Assembly (NCBI GenBank): GCA_900546575.1
Contig: URDM01000101.1
Coordinates: 1-8,103 of the forward strand
Length of the DNA: 8,103 nt
Source: an uncultured Prevotella sp.
Lineage (GTDB): Bacteria > Bacteroidota > Bacteroidia > Bacteroidales > Bacteroidaceae
Direction of reading: 5' to 3'
The position numbers and the translations under genes are program-made. Shown here piece by piece: positions 1 through 6,858 of this stretch. Below the pieces are notes generated by a model that worked only from the letters and a program-made list of their open reading frames with translations, made no database searches and was not told the DNA's origin. The first letter of the stretch is position 1, and each line of letters opens with the position of its first letter.

Positions 1-77
1 TGAATATTCAGCAAAAAGAGTAATGGCTATAAATTCTAGCGACCGTAGGGAGCGCTAACTTCTTTAACTTCTGAATT
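1..77 (-). repeat. 77-bp inverted repeat, left copy
   Basis: This stretch is the exact reverse complement of 5041-5117, with no mismatch over 77 bp; identity stops at base 78 (T here, the complement would be C). It may continue left of the window, because the right copy carries a 14-bp palindrome at its outer end that is cut off here at base 1. It holds a GC-rich imperfect hairpin core at 38-56 (AGCG...CGCT arms), flanked by A/T-rich words of about 9 bp ending in TTC. No coding potential is seen. The match is read directly from the sequence; any function is unknown. Confidence 0.95.
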
Positions 78-150
78 TTCATACTGTCGCAAACATCCTA
101 AACTATGGCGAAAAACACAGAACCAGAATAAAAGTTGTTAAATGTTTGTG

Positions 151-181
151 TGGTATGTACCATATTAATATTAATGTTGGT
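151..181 (+). promoter_or_regulatory. Overlapping palindromes at the efflux promoter (candidate operator)
   Basis: Two overlapping dyads abut the -7 box. The first, 151-162, is TGGTA-TG-TACCA, a perfect 5-bp arm palindrome. The second spans 159-181 with ACCA...TGGT outer arms around the 12-bp perfect palindrome ATTAATATTAAT at 164-175, offset by one base. The position over the expected -33 and up to the -7 box suits a repressor or activator of an efflux operon, for example a TetR-, MarR- or AraC-type protein. No regulator gene lies in the window, so the binding protein is unknown. Confidence 0.45.
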
Positions 182-188
182 AACTTTG
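181..188 (+). promoter_or_regulatory. Candidate Bacteroidetes-type promoter -7 box
   Basis: TAACTTTG fits the Bacteroidetes primary sigma -7 consensus TAnnTTTG and is followed by GCA, as is the second box in this window at 7819-7826. It would start transcription near 195, giving a leader of about 150 nt for the efflux genes. A -33 TTTG at the usual 19-21 bp spacing is absent. The nearest upstream TTTG, at 145-148, is too far away (32 bp). A weak -33 could mean the promoter needs an activator. The box is seen; activity is inferred. Confidence 0.55.
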
Positions 189-192
189 CACT

Positions 193-237
193 CGGAAAAC
201 TTAAACAGCGGATTGAGTTTTCCTCAAAGGGTTTTCG
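193..237 (+). other. Leader stem-loop with an alternative pairing partner
   Basis: GGAAAACT (194-201) pairs perfectly with AGTTTTCC (216-223) across a 14-nt loop, right at the expected transcript start. A second, weaker partner, TTTTCG at 232-237, can pair with 193-198 and would exclude the first stem. There is no T-run after either, so it is not a plain intrinsic terminator. It may protect the 5' end or form part of a regulatory leader; this is inference from pairing only. Confidence 0.35.
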
Positions 238-348
238 TATAGCCAAGCCGTGGTGCAGGGCGTACGTCATACACAATTAATAATTAGAGATAACAATATA
301 GTAAAGTAAATAAATCGCAAGACAAAAATTTTATAGTAAAACATAGGT

Positions 349-1551
349 ATGAACAAAACAAAGATTTTACTTATTGCAGTTTTGACTGTAGTGCTCGCCT
401 CATGTGGTGGCGGCAAGAGTGGCGGTAAGCCTAACTTCGGCGACAACGAGTACGCCGTACGTACTGTGCAGGGTCAGAATGCTGACCTCCAGACCACTTA
501 TCCCGCAACAATCAAGGGTGTTCAGGACGTAGAAATCCGTCCGAAAGTTTCAGGCTTCATCACCAAGCTCTGTGTCAAGGAAGGTCAGCAGGTGAAGGCT
601 GGTCAGCTCCTCTTCGTCATCGACAACGTTACATACGCTGCCGCTGTACGTCAGGCAAGGGCTGCTGTGAACGCTGCCAAGGCACAACTCAACACTGCCC
701 GTCTTACATACAACAACTCTCAGAAGCTCTTCAAGAACAACGTTATCGGTTCGTACGAACTTCAGTCGTCTAAGAATGCAATGGAGAGCGCTGCCGCTCA
801 GCTCGCTCAGGCTGAGGCTGCTTATATTTCAGCCAAGCAGAACCTTGACTTCTGTTTCGTATCAAGCCCTGCCAATGGTGTCGTAGGCGATCTGCCTTAT
901 CGTGTAGGTGCACTCGTTAGCGCATCATCACAGCAGCCTCTTACCACCGTTTCCAACAACTCTACAATGCAGGTATACTTCTCAATGACCGAGAAGGACC
1001 TCCTCGATATGACCAAGACAGCCGGTGGCGTCAACGCAGCCATCTCAAGCTATCCTGCCGTAAAGCTCCAGCTTGCCGACGGTTCTATCTACAATCATCC
1101 GGGCAAGGTGGCTACCGTGAGCGGTGTCATCGACCCAACAACAGGCTCTGTTTCAATGCGTGCCGACTTCCCCAACCCCGAGCGCGTGCTCAAGTCGGGT
1201 GCTTCAGGCTCAATCGTAGTGCCTCACACCGCTTCTTCAGCAGTTATCGTTCCGCAGGACGCTGTAGTTGAGGTACAGGACAAGCACTTCGTTTATGTAG
1301 TAGGCAAGGACAACAAGGTGAAGTATACTCCGGTAGAAATCAATTCGCAGAACGACGGCAAGAACTATATCATCACTTCTGGTCTTCACATCGGCGACCG
1401 CTTCGTAGTGAACGGAGTTTCATCGCTGCAGGACGGTATGGAAATCAAGCCCCTCACCGAGGCTCAGTATGCCGACAAACTGAAGAAGACCGAGGAACTG
1501 GGCGAGGCTCAGGGCGACCTTGGCAAGCTTAAGAAGGCATTCGGAAAATAA
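349..1551 (+). CDS. RND efflux periplasmic adaptor lipoprotein (AcrA/MexA type, membrane fusion protein)
   Basis: This 400-residue protein would bridge the inner-membrane pump and the outer-membrane channel of a tripartite RND efflux system. It opens with a short positive N-terminus, a hydrophobic segment and a lipobox LASC with the acylated Cys at residue 19, so it should be a lipid-anchored periplasmic protein; the Gly-rich linker after the Cys fits this. The two halves of the lipoyl/barrel-sandwich domain are at about 58-95 (PKVSGFI, VKEGQQVKAGQLL) and 168-190 (SSPANGVVG, VGALVS). Between them is an Ala/Gln-rich alpha-hairpin, about 96-165. A beta-barrel (about 205-290) and the membrane-proximal domain (about 295-370, with IVPQDAV) follow. 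The last 30 residues are charged. It is first of three efflux genes, 111 bp before the permease. The substrate cannot be read from the sequence. Confidence 0.96.
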   Translation: MNKTKILLIAVLTVVLASCGGGKSGGKPNFGDNEYAVRTVQGQNADLQTTYPATIKGVQDVEIRPKVSGFITKLCVKEGQQVKAGQLLFVIDNVTYAAAVRQARAAVNAAKAQLNTARLTYNNSQKLFKNNVIGSYELQSSKNAMESAAAQLAQAEAAYISAKQNLDFCFVSSPANGVVGDLPYRVGALVSASSQQPLTTVSNNSTMQVYFSMTEKDLLDMTKTAGGVNAAISSYPAVKLQLADGSIYNHPGKVATVSGVIDPTTGSVSMRADFPNPERVLKSGASGSIVVPHTASSAVIVPQDAVVEVQDKHFVYVVGKDNKVKYTPVEINSQNDGKNYIITSGLHIGDRFVVNGVSSLQDGMEIKPLTEAQYADKLKKTEELGEAQGDLGKLKKAFGK

Positions 1552-1662
1552 AGAATTCAGAAGTTAAGAGCTCAGAAGTTAAGCCAATAGCACATATGAA
1601 GAAGCTTGACATATGGCTTAACTCCATTATTCTTAACTTCTTAACTCCTAAATTTTAAACAA
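1552..1662 (+). repeat. Intergenic inverted repeat between adaptor and permease
   Basis: The gap is built from repeated words. CAGAAGTTAAG occurs at 1558-1568 and again at 1573-1583, and inverted copies follow at 1614-1623 and 1632-1641. The best stem is AGTTAAGCCA (1577-1586) with TGGCTTAACT (1614-1623), perfect over 10 bp; two CATATG hexamers lie inside or at its edge. The transcript could fold into a long hairpin between the first two genes, which might set their ratio by mRNA processing or stability. The words match those in the 77-bp repeat. The tract ends in TAAATTTTAAACAA directly before the permease ATG. Confidence 0.8.
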
Positions 1663-4600
1663 ATGAAATTAGATAGATTTATCAAGCGCCCGGTGCTTTC
1701 TACGGTGATTTCTATCCTCGTAGTCATTCTGGGTGTACTCGGCCTGGTGTCGCTGCCTATCGAGCAGTACCCTAACATGGCGCCTCCTACTATCATGGTG
1801 CGTGCCGCTTACACCGGTGCCAACTCACAGACCGTGCTCAACTCGGTGCTTGCACCGCTGGAGGAGTCGATCAACGGTGTTGAGGGTATGACCTACATGA
1901 CCTCATCAGCCACCAACGACGGTTCGGCTTCTATCACCGTTTACTTCAAGCAGGGTATGAATCCTGACATGTGTCAGGTCAACGTACAGAACCGTGTGTC
2001 GCAGGCTTCGGCTTTGCTGCCGGCTGAGGTGACAAAGGCTGGTGTGACGGTTATGAAGCGTCAGTCGTCTACGGTTATCCTCTTCGGTCTTACAGCCGAC
2101 GACGACCGCTACGACGACAAGTTCCTCACCAACTATGCCAACATTAACGTTGTGCCTGCCATCAAGCGTGTCAATGGTGTAGGTGAGTGTCAGTGCTTCT
2201 CGCAGAAGGACTACACCATGCGCCTTTGGATTGACCCCGTGAAGATGAAGAGCTACGGCTTGATACCTTCCGACCTCACTGGCGTGCTCGCTCAGCAGAA
2301 CATCGAGGCCGCTCCGGGTTCAGTAGGTGAGTCGTCTGACAATCAGTATCAGTATACATTCCGTTATAGAGGTCGTCTGCAGACTCCTGAGGAGTTTGGT
2401 GACATGATTATCAAGTCTACTCAGGACGGTCAGACCATCCGTGTAAAGGACGTGGCACGCGTAGAGATGGGTGCCCTCTCATATACTGTAGAGTCAAAGA
2501 ACAACGGCAAACCGTCAGTAACCATGATGGTGACACAGACTGCCGGCTCTAACGCTACTGAGATTGCCACCAACATCAAGAAGCTCCTCAAGGATCAGGA
2601 GGCAACAATGCCGCCGGGAATCCACTTCGACATCATGCAGGACGTAACGGAGTTCCTCTTCGCATCAATCGAAGACCTTATCAAGACTCTGTGTGAGGCG
2701 TTCATCCTCGTGTTCATCGTGGTGTACATATTCCTTCAGGACTGGCGCTCAACCCTCATTCCGTTGATTGCCGTGCCAGTGTCGTTGATCGGTACATTCT
2801 TCTTCCTTTACGTGTTCGGCTTCTCGCTCAACTTGCTGACACTTGCCGCTCTTGTGCTTGCCATCGCCATTGTGGTCGATGATGCCATTGTGGTTGTGGA
2901 GGCTGTCCATGCCAAGCTCGACCTTGGATACAAGTCGGCCCGACTGGCATCTATCGACGCCATGAACGAGATTTCGGGTGCTATTATCTCCATTACCCTT
3001 GTTATGGCATCGGTGTTCATCCCCGTGTCGTTTATGGGTGGTACGTCTGGTGCATTCTATCGTGAGTTCGGTATCACCATGGCCATCTCTATCATCATCT
3101 CGGCTCTTAACGCCTTGACACTCTCGCCGGCTCTTTGTGCTATCTTGCTGAAGCCGAAGGACGAGCACGGCAAGGAGCGCAAGATGACCGTAATAGACCG
3201 TTTCCACGCTTCGTTCAACGCTGCTTACGGCAAGGTTCAGGAGAAGTATACCAAGGGAGTTCGCCGTATCGTAGAGCGTCCTATCATCGCTATCGTTACT
3301 GTGATTGTCGCTATTGCCGGAATGGCAGTGCTTATGGGAACCACCAAGACCGGTCTTGTGCCTGACGAGGATACAGGTACCGTATTCTGTACAGTCTCTA
3401 CACCTCCGGGAACTTCAATGAAGAAGACCAACGAGGTGATGGACGAGGTAGACCGCATGCTCGCTACCAACCCCGCCATTGCCAGTCGTATGCGTATTAC
3501 CGGTTACAACTTCATCGCAGGTCAGGGCTCTAACCAGGGTACGTTCATCATTAAGCTCAAGAGCTTTGAGGAGCGTCAGAAGGAAGAGGGACCGCTGAAG
3601 TATATCGGCGTACACAACCTGGGTTCTACAATGGTGCTCGGTATGATATACAAGCAGACCGCTGCCATCAAGGGAGCACAGATTCTCGCCTTCCAGCCGC
3701 CTATGGTGCAGGGCTTCTCAGACACCAACGGTATGACATTCTCAATGCAGGACCGCACCGGTGGCGACGTTAACAAGTTCTACGACATCACCAAGGACTT
3801 CATTGCCGAGCTCAACAAGCGTCCGGAGATTTCGAACGCCATGACATCATACAACACCAAGTATCCACAGTATAAGATTGATGTTGACGTGGCTAAGTGT
3901 AAGCAGAGCGGCATCGACGCGTCTACCGTGCTCACCACAATGCAGGGCTACTACGGCGGTATGTATGCTTCTAACTTCAACGCATACGGTAAGCTCTATC
4001 GTGTATACATCCAGTCAGCACCTGAAAACCGTGCCGACCTGAAGAGTCTCGACAACATCTATGTCCGCACATCGGCTGGCGAGATGGCTCCAATCAAGGA
4101 GTATGTCAACCTGAGCCGTGTATATGGTCCGCAGGAGATTGACCGTTTCAACCTCTTCACATCAATCAACGTGAACGCATCGGCAGCTGAGGGCTACTCT
4201 ACTGGTGACGCCATCAACGCCATGGCAGAGGTTGCCAAGACCTCATTGCCGGCAGGTTACACCTACGAGTTCTCTGGTCTGACACGTACCGAGCAGGAGT
4301 CTTCCAACTCTACAGCTATCGTGTTCGTGCTCTGCTTGACCTTCGTTTACTTGATTCTTTCGGCACAGTACGAGTCGTACATTCTGCCTCTGTCGGTAAT
4401 TCTCTCAATTCCGTTCGGTCTTGCGGGAGCCTTCCTCTTCGTCAACATGTTTGGCAAGAACAACGACATCTACATGCAGATTGCGCTCATCATGCTTATG
4501 GGTCTTCTGGCAAAGAACGCCATCCTTATCGTACAGTTCGCTCTTGAGCGTCGACAGACGGGTATGGCTATCTCATGGTCGGCAGTTCTCGGTGCTTCGG

Positions 4601-4914
4601 CTCGTCTGCGTCCTATCTTGATGACTTCATTGGCTATGATTATCGGTCTTCTGCCATTGCTCATGCCGTGGGGTGTAGGCTACAACGGTAACATGACTCT
4701 TGGTGCAGCAGCCGTAGGCGGTATGCTCATCGGTATGCTTTGCCAGATCATGATAGTTCCGGCTCTGTTCTATATCTTCCAGACTCTGCAGGAGAAAATC
4801 AAGCCTATCGAGTTTGAGAACGACTCAGCCAACGTCGATTCCGAGATTCGTCAGTACACCAACCCTTATGTGGCAGGTGCTTTGCAGGATCAGATTGACA
4901 AGAAATCGAATTAA
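1663..4914 (+). CDS. RND multidrug efflux permease, HAE-1 family (AcrB/MexB type)
   Basis: This 1083-residue inner-membrane proton/drug antiporter is the engine of the tripartite pump. The layout is that of AcrB: TM1 at about 10-29, a large periplasmic porter loop (about 30-335), TM2-TM6 (about 338-496), TM7 (about 540-558), a second periplasmic loop (about 560-880), and TM8-TM12 (about 883-1040). The proton-relay residues are present: the TM4 Asp pair at 406-407 (VVDDAIVVVE), Lys951 in LLAKNAILIV, and Arg981 and Thr988 in RLRPILMTSL, matching AcrB D407/D408, K940, R971 and T978 by hand alignment. These favour HAE-1 drug/lipophile efflux over heavy-metal RND pumps. Length is slightly above AcrB (1049), with a charged C-terminal tail of about 40 residues. 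The start is supported by MKLDRFIKRPVLS, typical of the family. It appears intact. Confidence 0.98.
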   Translation: MKLDRFIKRPVLSTVISILVVILGVLGLVSLPIEQYPNMAPPTIMVRAAYTGANSQTVLNSVLAPLEESINGVEGMTYMTSSATNDGSASITVYFKQGMNPDMCQVNVQNRVSQASALLPAEVTKAGVTVMKRQSSTVILFGLTADDDRYDDKFLTNYANINVVPAIKRVNGVGECQCFSQKDYTMRLWIDPVKMKSYGLIPSDLTGVLAQQNIEAAPGSVGESSDNQYQYTFRYRGRLQTPEEFGDMIIKSTQDGQTIRVKDVARVEMGALSYTVESKNNGKPSVTMMVTQTAGSNATEIATNIKKLLKDQEATMPPGIHFDIMQDVTEFLFASIEDLIKTLCEAFILVFIVVYIFLQDWRSTLIPLIAVPVSLIGTFFFLYVFGFSLNLLTLAALVLAIAIVVDDAIVVVEAVHAKLDLGYKSARLASIDAMNEISGAIISITLVMASVFIPVSFMGGTSGAFYREFGITMAISIIISALNALTLSPALCAILLKPKDEHGKERKMTVIDRFHASFNAAYGKVQEKYTKGVRRIVERPIIAIVTVIVAIAGMAVLMGTTKTGLVPDEDTGTVFCTVSTPPGTSMKKTNEVMDEVDRMLATNPAIASRMRITGYNFIAGQGSNQGTFIIKLKSFEERQKEEGPLKYIGVHNLGSTMVLGMIYKQTAAIKGAQILAFQPPMVQGFSDTNGMTFSMQDRTGGDVNKFYDITKDFIAELNKRPEISNAMTSYNTKYPQYKIDVDVAKCKQSGIDASTVLTTMQGYYGGMYASNFNAYGKLYRVYIQSAPENRADLKSLDNIYVRTSAGEMAPIKEYVNLSRVYGPQEIDRFNLFTSINVNASAAEGYSTGDAINAMAEVAKTSLPAGYTYEFSGLTRTEQESSNSTAIVFVLCLTFVYLILSAQYESYILPLSVILSIPFGLAGAFLFVNMFGKNNDIYMQIALIMLMGLLAKNAILIVQFALERRQTGMAISWSAVLGASARLRPILMTSLAMIIGLLPLLMPWGVGYNGNMTLGAAAVGGMLIGMLCQIMIVPALFYIFQTLQEKIKPIEFENDSANVDSEIRQYTNPYVAGALQDQIDKKSN

Positions 4915-4941
4915 GGTTTTTAAGAATTTATAGAAGTAAAA

Positions 4942-5098
4942 AGAATTTATAGCCATTACCTATTTCTGGTGGAAAGGCATTTGGCTATAACTTCTTCTTT
5001 ATAACTTTAAATTCTTTACTGAACTTTAGCAAGTTCATAGAATTCAGAAGTTAAAGAAGTTAGCGCTCCCTACGGTCGCTAGAATTTATAGCCATTAC
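4942..5098 (+). repeat. 18-bp direct repeat pair
   Basis: The 18-bp word AGAATTTATAGCCATTAC occurs at 4942-4959 and identically at 5081-5098, 139 bp apart in the same orientation. The second copy lies inside the 77-bp repeat; its reverse complement therefore also occurs at 20-37. The first copy contributes the left arm of a 9-bp stem closing at 4982-4990. Confidence 0.9.
5021..5036 (+). repeat. Hairpin with TGAACTT/AAGTTCA stem, loop TAGC
   Basis: GAACTT-TAGC-AAGTTC, extendable by one pair to 5020-5037 for a 7-bp stem. The same stem with a different loop (GCGA) recurs at 5171-5188, so the two hairpins frame the right copy of the 77-bp repeat. Conservation of the stem with a changed loop suggests that the structure, not the bases of the loop, is what is shared. 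Confidence 0.7.
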
Positions 5099-5117
5099 TC
5101 TTTTTGCTGAATATTCA
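5041..5117 (+). repeat. 77-bp inverted repeat, right copy
   Basis: Exact reverse complement of bases 1-77. Its core is the imperfect hairpin AGCG...CGCT at 5062-5080. Its outer end overlaps a perfect 14-bp palindrome, GCTGAATATTCAGC, at 5106-5119. The A/T-rich flank repeats GAAGTTAA/GAAGTTAG at 9-bp spacing. There is no transposase or recombinase gene between the copies, so they are not the ends of a visible mobile element. They look like two members of a dispersed intergenic repeat family. Confidence 0.95.
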
Positions 5118-5134
5118 GCTATAAGACATACGGC

Positions 5135-5171
5135 TTTAAATTCTATAACTTCTTTAAATTCTATAACTTCT
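5135..5171 (+). repeat. Tandem 18-bp repeat (two 9-bp words)
   Basis: TTTAAATTCTATAACTTC is repeated head to tail (starts at 5135 and 5153), each unit made of two related 9-bp words ending in TTC. A partial third copy, TTTAAATTC, occurs at 5193-5201 near the next start codon. The 9-bp rhythm is shared with the flank of the 77-bp repeat. Confidence 0.85.
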
Positions 5172-5188
5172 GAACTTGCGAAAGTTCA
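5171..5188 (+). repeat. Hairpin with TGAACTT/AAGTTCA stem, GCGA loop
   Basis: TGAACTT-GCGA-AAGTTCA forms a 7-bp stem with a loop of the stable GNRA type. It has the same stem as the hairpin at 5020-5037. It lies about 28 bp before the outer-membrane gene and has no T-run, so it is unlikely to be a terminator. Confidence 0.7.
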
Positions 5189-5216
5189 AATCTTTAAATT
5201 CTAAACAAAGAAAACA

Positions 5217-6602
5217 ATGAAATTGAACAAGATAATTCTTTTCGCTTCGGCATCGCTATTGATGACCAGTTGCGGAATATATAACAAGTACGAGCGTCCC
5301 GAGGTGAACACCAAGGGACTCGTACGCGACGTTGTGAGCAACACAGACACGCTCGCCGTCAGCGACACTGCAAGCTTCGGCAATCTGCCTTGGCGTCAGG
5401 TGTTCACCGACCCGCAGCTGCAGTCGCTCATCGAGAAGGGTATTGCCAACAATACCAATATGCTCAACGCTGCACTCAATGTTAAGATGGTTGAGGACCA
5501 GCTGATGGTGGCTAAGTTGGCATTCGTGCCTTCGTTCACATTCTCGCCGCAAGGAACAATCGCTTCATGGGACGGCAATCCTGCCACCAAGACCTATCAG
5601 TTGCCTATCACGGCATCATGGAACCTCGACCTCTTCGGCAATCTTCTCAATGTGAAGCGTTCGGCACAGATGGCTCTGCTTGCCACTAAGGACTATCAGC
5701 TCGTAGTGCAGACCAAGATAATCTCAAACATTGCCAACATGTACTACACTCTGCTCATGCTCGACAAGCAGTTGCAGGTGGTCAACGACATGTCGAAGCT
5801 CGTTGAAGAGACATGGAACATCATGAAGATTCAGAAGGAGCTTGGTCGTGTTAAGGAGACCAGCGTGCAGAGTGCTGAGGCTAATCTGTATTCTGTCAAG
5901 GCCCAGGCTACCGACCTGAAGCGTCAGATCCGTGAGACCGAGAACTCGCTCTCGCTGCTTCTCGGACAGCAGGCACAGACCATACAGCGCGGAACATTCG
6001 AGGGACAGTCGCTCCCTGCACAGTTCTCAACGGGCGTTGGCATCCAGCTTCTTGCCAACCGTCCAGACGTTCATTACGCCGAGATGTCGTTGGCACAGTG
6101 CTTCTACGATGTCAATGCTGCTCGTTCTAAGTTCTATCCGAGCATCACTATCTCGGGTACAGGTGCCTTCACTAACTCAGGTGGTGCAGGCATAGTAAAC
6201 CCCGGCAAGTGGCTTCTCTCTGCAGTAGGCTCACTCGTTCAGCCTATCTTTGCCCATGGTCAGATTGTTGCAGGCTTGAAGGTGGCAAAGTCTAAGCAGG
6301 AACAGGCTTTCAACACATGGCAGAACGCTGTGCTTTCAGCCGGTTCGGAGGTTAGCAACGCCCTCGTGCTCTACAACTCTTCTAATGAGAAGAGCCAGCT
6401 TGAGGCCAAGCAGGTAGAGAGTCTGAAGAAGAACGTAGAGTACAACAAGATGTTGTTCAACGACGGTTCAGCCACATATCTTGAAGTAATCACCGCACAG
6501 CAGAGCCTGCTCAATGCCGAGCTCTCTAAGGTAGCCGACGATTTCTACAAGATGCAGGCCGTTGTGAATCTCTACTACGCTTTGGGCGGAGGAAGATATT
6601 AA
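5217..6602 (+). CDS. Outer-membrane efflux lipoprotein (TolC/OprM, NodT-type)
   Basis: This 461-residue protein would be the outer-membrane exit duct of the pump, a trimeric beta-barrel with a periplasmic alpha-helical tunnel. The N-terminus is a lipoprotein signal with LLMTSC, acylated Cys at residue 19 (Met at the -3 lipobox position is less common but acceptable). Two outer-membrane efflux repeats follow, about 60-250 and 265-455. Family hallmarks are SWNLDLFGNLLN (134-145), LLANRPDVHYAE (278-289), FYPSITISG (306-314), the Gly/Ser-rich turn before QPIFAHGQI (342-350), DGSATYLEVITAQQSLL (416-432), and the end NLYYALGGG. It looks full length. It follows the permease on the same strand after 302 bp, so the three genes make a complete pump. 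The start at 5217 is fixed by the signal peptide; no Shine-Dalgarno is present, only an A-rich stretch. Confidence 0.96.
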   Translation: MKLNKIILFASASLLMTSCGIYNKYERPEVNTKGLVRDVVSNTDTLAVSDTASFGNLPWRQVFTDPQLQSLIEKGIANNTNMLNAALNVKMVEDQLMVAKLAFVPSFTFSPQGTIASWDGNPATKTYQLPITASWNLDLFGNLLNVKRSAQMALLATKDYQLVVQTKIISNIANMYYTLLMLDKQLQVVNDMSKLVEETWNIMKIQKELGRVKETSVQSAEANLYSVKAQATDLKRQIRETENSLSLLLGQQAQTIQRGTFEGQSLPAQFSTGVGIQLLANRPDVHYAEMSLAQCFYDVNAARSKFYPSITISGTGAFTNSGGAGIVNPGKWLLSAVGSLVQPIFAHGQIVAGLKVAKSKQEQAFNTWQNAVLSAGSEVSNALVLYNSSNEKSQLEAKQVESLKKNVEYNKMLFNDGSATYLEVITAQQSLLNAELSKVADDFYKMQAVVNLYYALGGGRY

Positions 6603-6619
6603 GAGTTAGGAATTAGGAG

Positions 6620-6709
6620 TTTTGAATTTTGAATTGTCGGCTTTGCCGATTTTGAATTATTTAATTTTGAGTTTTGATTTTTGAATTTTGAATTGTCGGC
6701 TTTGCCGAT
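6620..6709 (+). repeat. 31-bp direct repeat with TCGGC-TTT-GCCGA hairpin, two copies
   Basis: Identical 31-bp copies lie at 6620-6650 and 6679-6709, 59 bp apart. Each is TTTTGAA-type 7-bp words followed by a hairpin core TCGGC-TTT-GCCGA (6637-6649 and 6696-6708). The first hairpin is followed by TTTT and could act as a weak terminator or attenuator after the efflux genes, but the 5-bp stem is short. Both copies continue into TTGAATTAT, so similarity extends past the exact match. Confidence 0.9.
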
Positions 6710-6750
6710 GTTGAATTATTCAATTTGAAATTCATAATTCACAACTGATA

Positions 6751-6858
6751 AACTCAAAATTGCGGCTTGCCGCAACAATTCAAAACTCAAAATTCAAAAT
6801 TCAAAACTCAAAATTGCGGCTTGCCGCAACAATTCAAAACTCAAAATTCAAAATTCAA
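6751..6858 (+). repeat. Tandem 54-bp repeat with TTGCGG-CTTG-CCGCAA hairpin
   Basis: Two perfect 54-bp copies sit head to tail at 6751-6804 and 6805-6858. Each has a 6-bp stem hairpin, TTGCGG-CTTG-CCGCAA (6760-6775 and 6814-6829), followed by 7-bp words of type CAAAATT. These words are the reverse complement of those in the repeat at 6620-6709, so the two families lie in opposite orientation around 6730. The array ends 10 bp before the lpxA start. Because 54 is a multiple of three, it stays open in the lpxA frame and can mimic an N-terminal extension. Confidence 0.93.

Larger units (their letters stand above)
78..348 (+). other. Intergenic region and 5' leader before the efflux adaptor
   Basis: No gene is seen here; the longest start-to-stop reading frames I found are about 22 codons or shorter and lack supporting features. 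The left part (78-140) shows nothing recognisable. The middle holds overlapping palindromes and a -7 box. From about 195 to 348 the sequence would be a 5' leader of roughly 150 nt containing a stem-loop, then a stretch of A/T-rich DNA running into the adaptor start. No Shine-Dalgarno sequence precedes the ATG at 349, which is normal for Bacteroidetes. Confidence 0.7.
4915..5216 (+). other. Repeat-packed gap between permease and outer-membrane gene
   Basis: No gene is seen in these 302 bp. The region is almost wholly made of repeats: an 18-bp direct repeat (4942-4959 and 5081-5098), a 9-bp-arm stem (TTATAGCCA 4947-4955 with TGGCTATAA 4982-4990), two small hairpins with the same stem, the right copy of the 77-bp inverted repeat, and a tandem 18-bp unit. 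No TAnnTTTG box and no terminator with a T-run were found, so the outer-membrane gene is probably read from upstream, though this is not certain over so long a gap. Confidence 0.75.

Noticed and set aside
174..242. Short open frame of 22 codons in the efflux leader
   Set aside because: Its start lies before the predicted transcription start, the sequence overlaps the -7 box and the leader stem, and nothing in the peptide is recognisable.
2749..3207. Long open frame on the minus strand inside the permease gene (152 codons)
   Set aside because: It is wholly antisense to a clearly conserved RND permease; the product is rich in Arg, His and Asp with no recognisable domain or signal, as expected from the codon bias of the gene on the other strand.
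5021..5036. Hairpin as a terminator after the permease
   Set aside because: The stem is A/T-rich and short, and the following bases (ATAGAATTC) contain no T-run.
1..5117. Composite transposon or insertion sequence with 77-bp terminal inverted repeats
   Set aside because: No transposase, integrase or target-site duplication is visible, and the DNA between is ordinary efflux genes.
6662..6669. TAATTTTG as a promoter -7 box for lpxA
   Set aside because: It fits TAnnTTTG, but this tract is so rich in TTTG words that chance matches are expected, and the nearest TTTG upstream (6642-6645) is 16 bp away rather than 19-21.
6751..6858. Possible CRISPR-like array
   Set aside because: There are only two units, in direct tandem with no unique spacers between them, so it is a tandem duplication.
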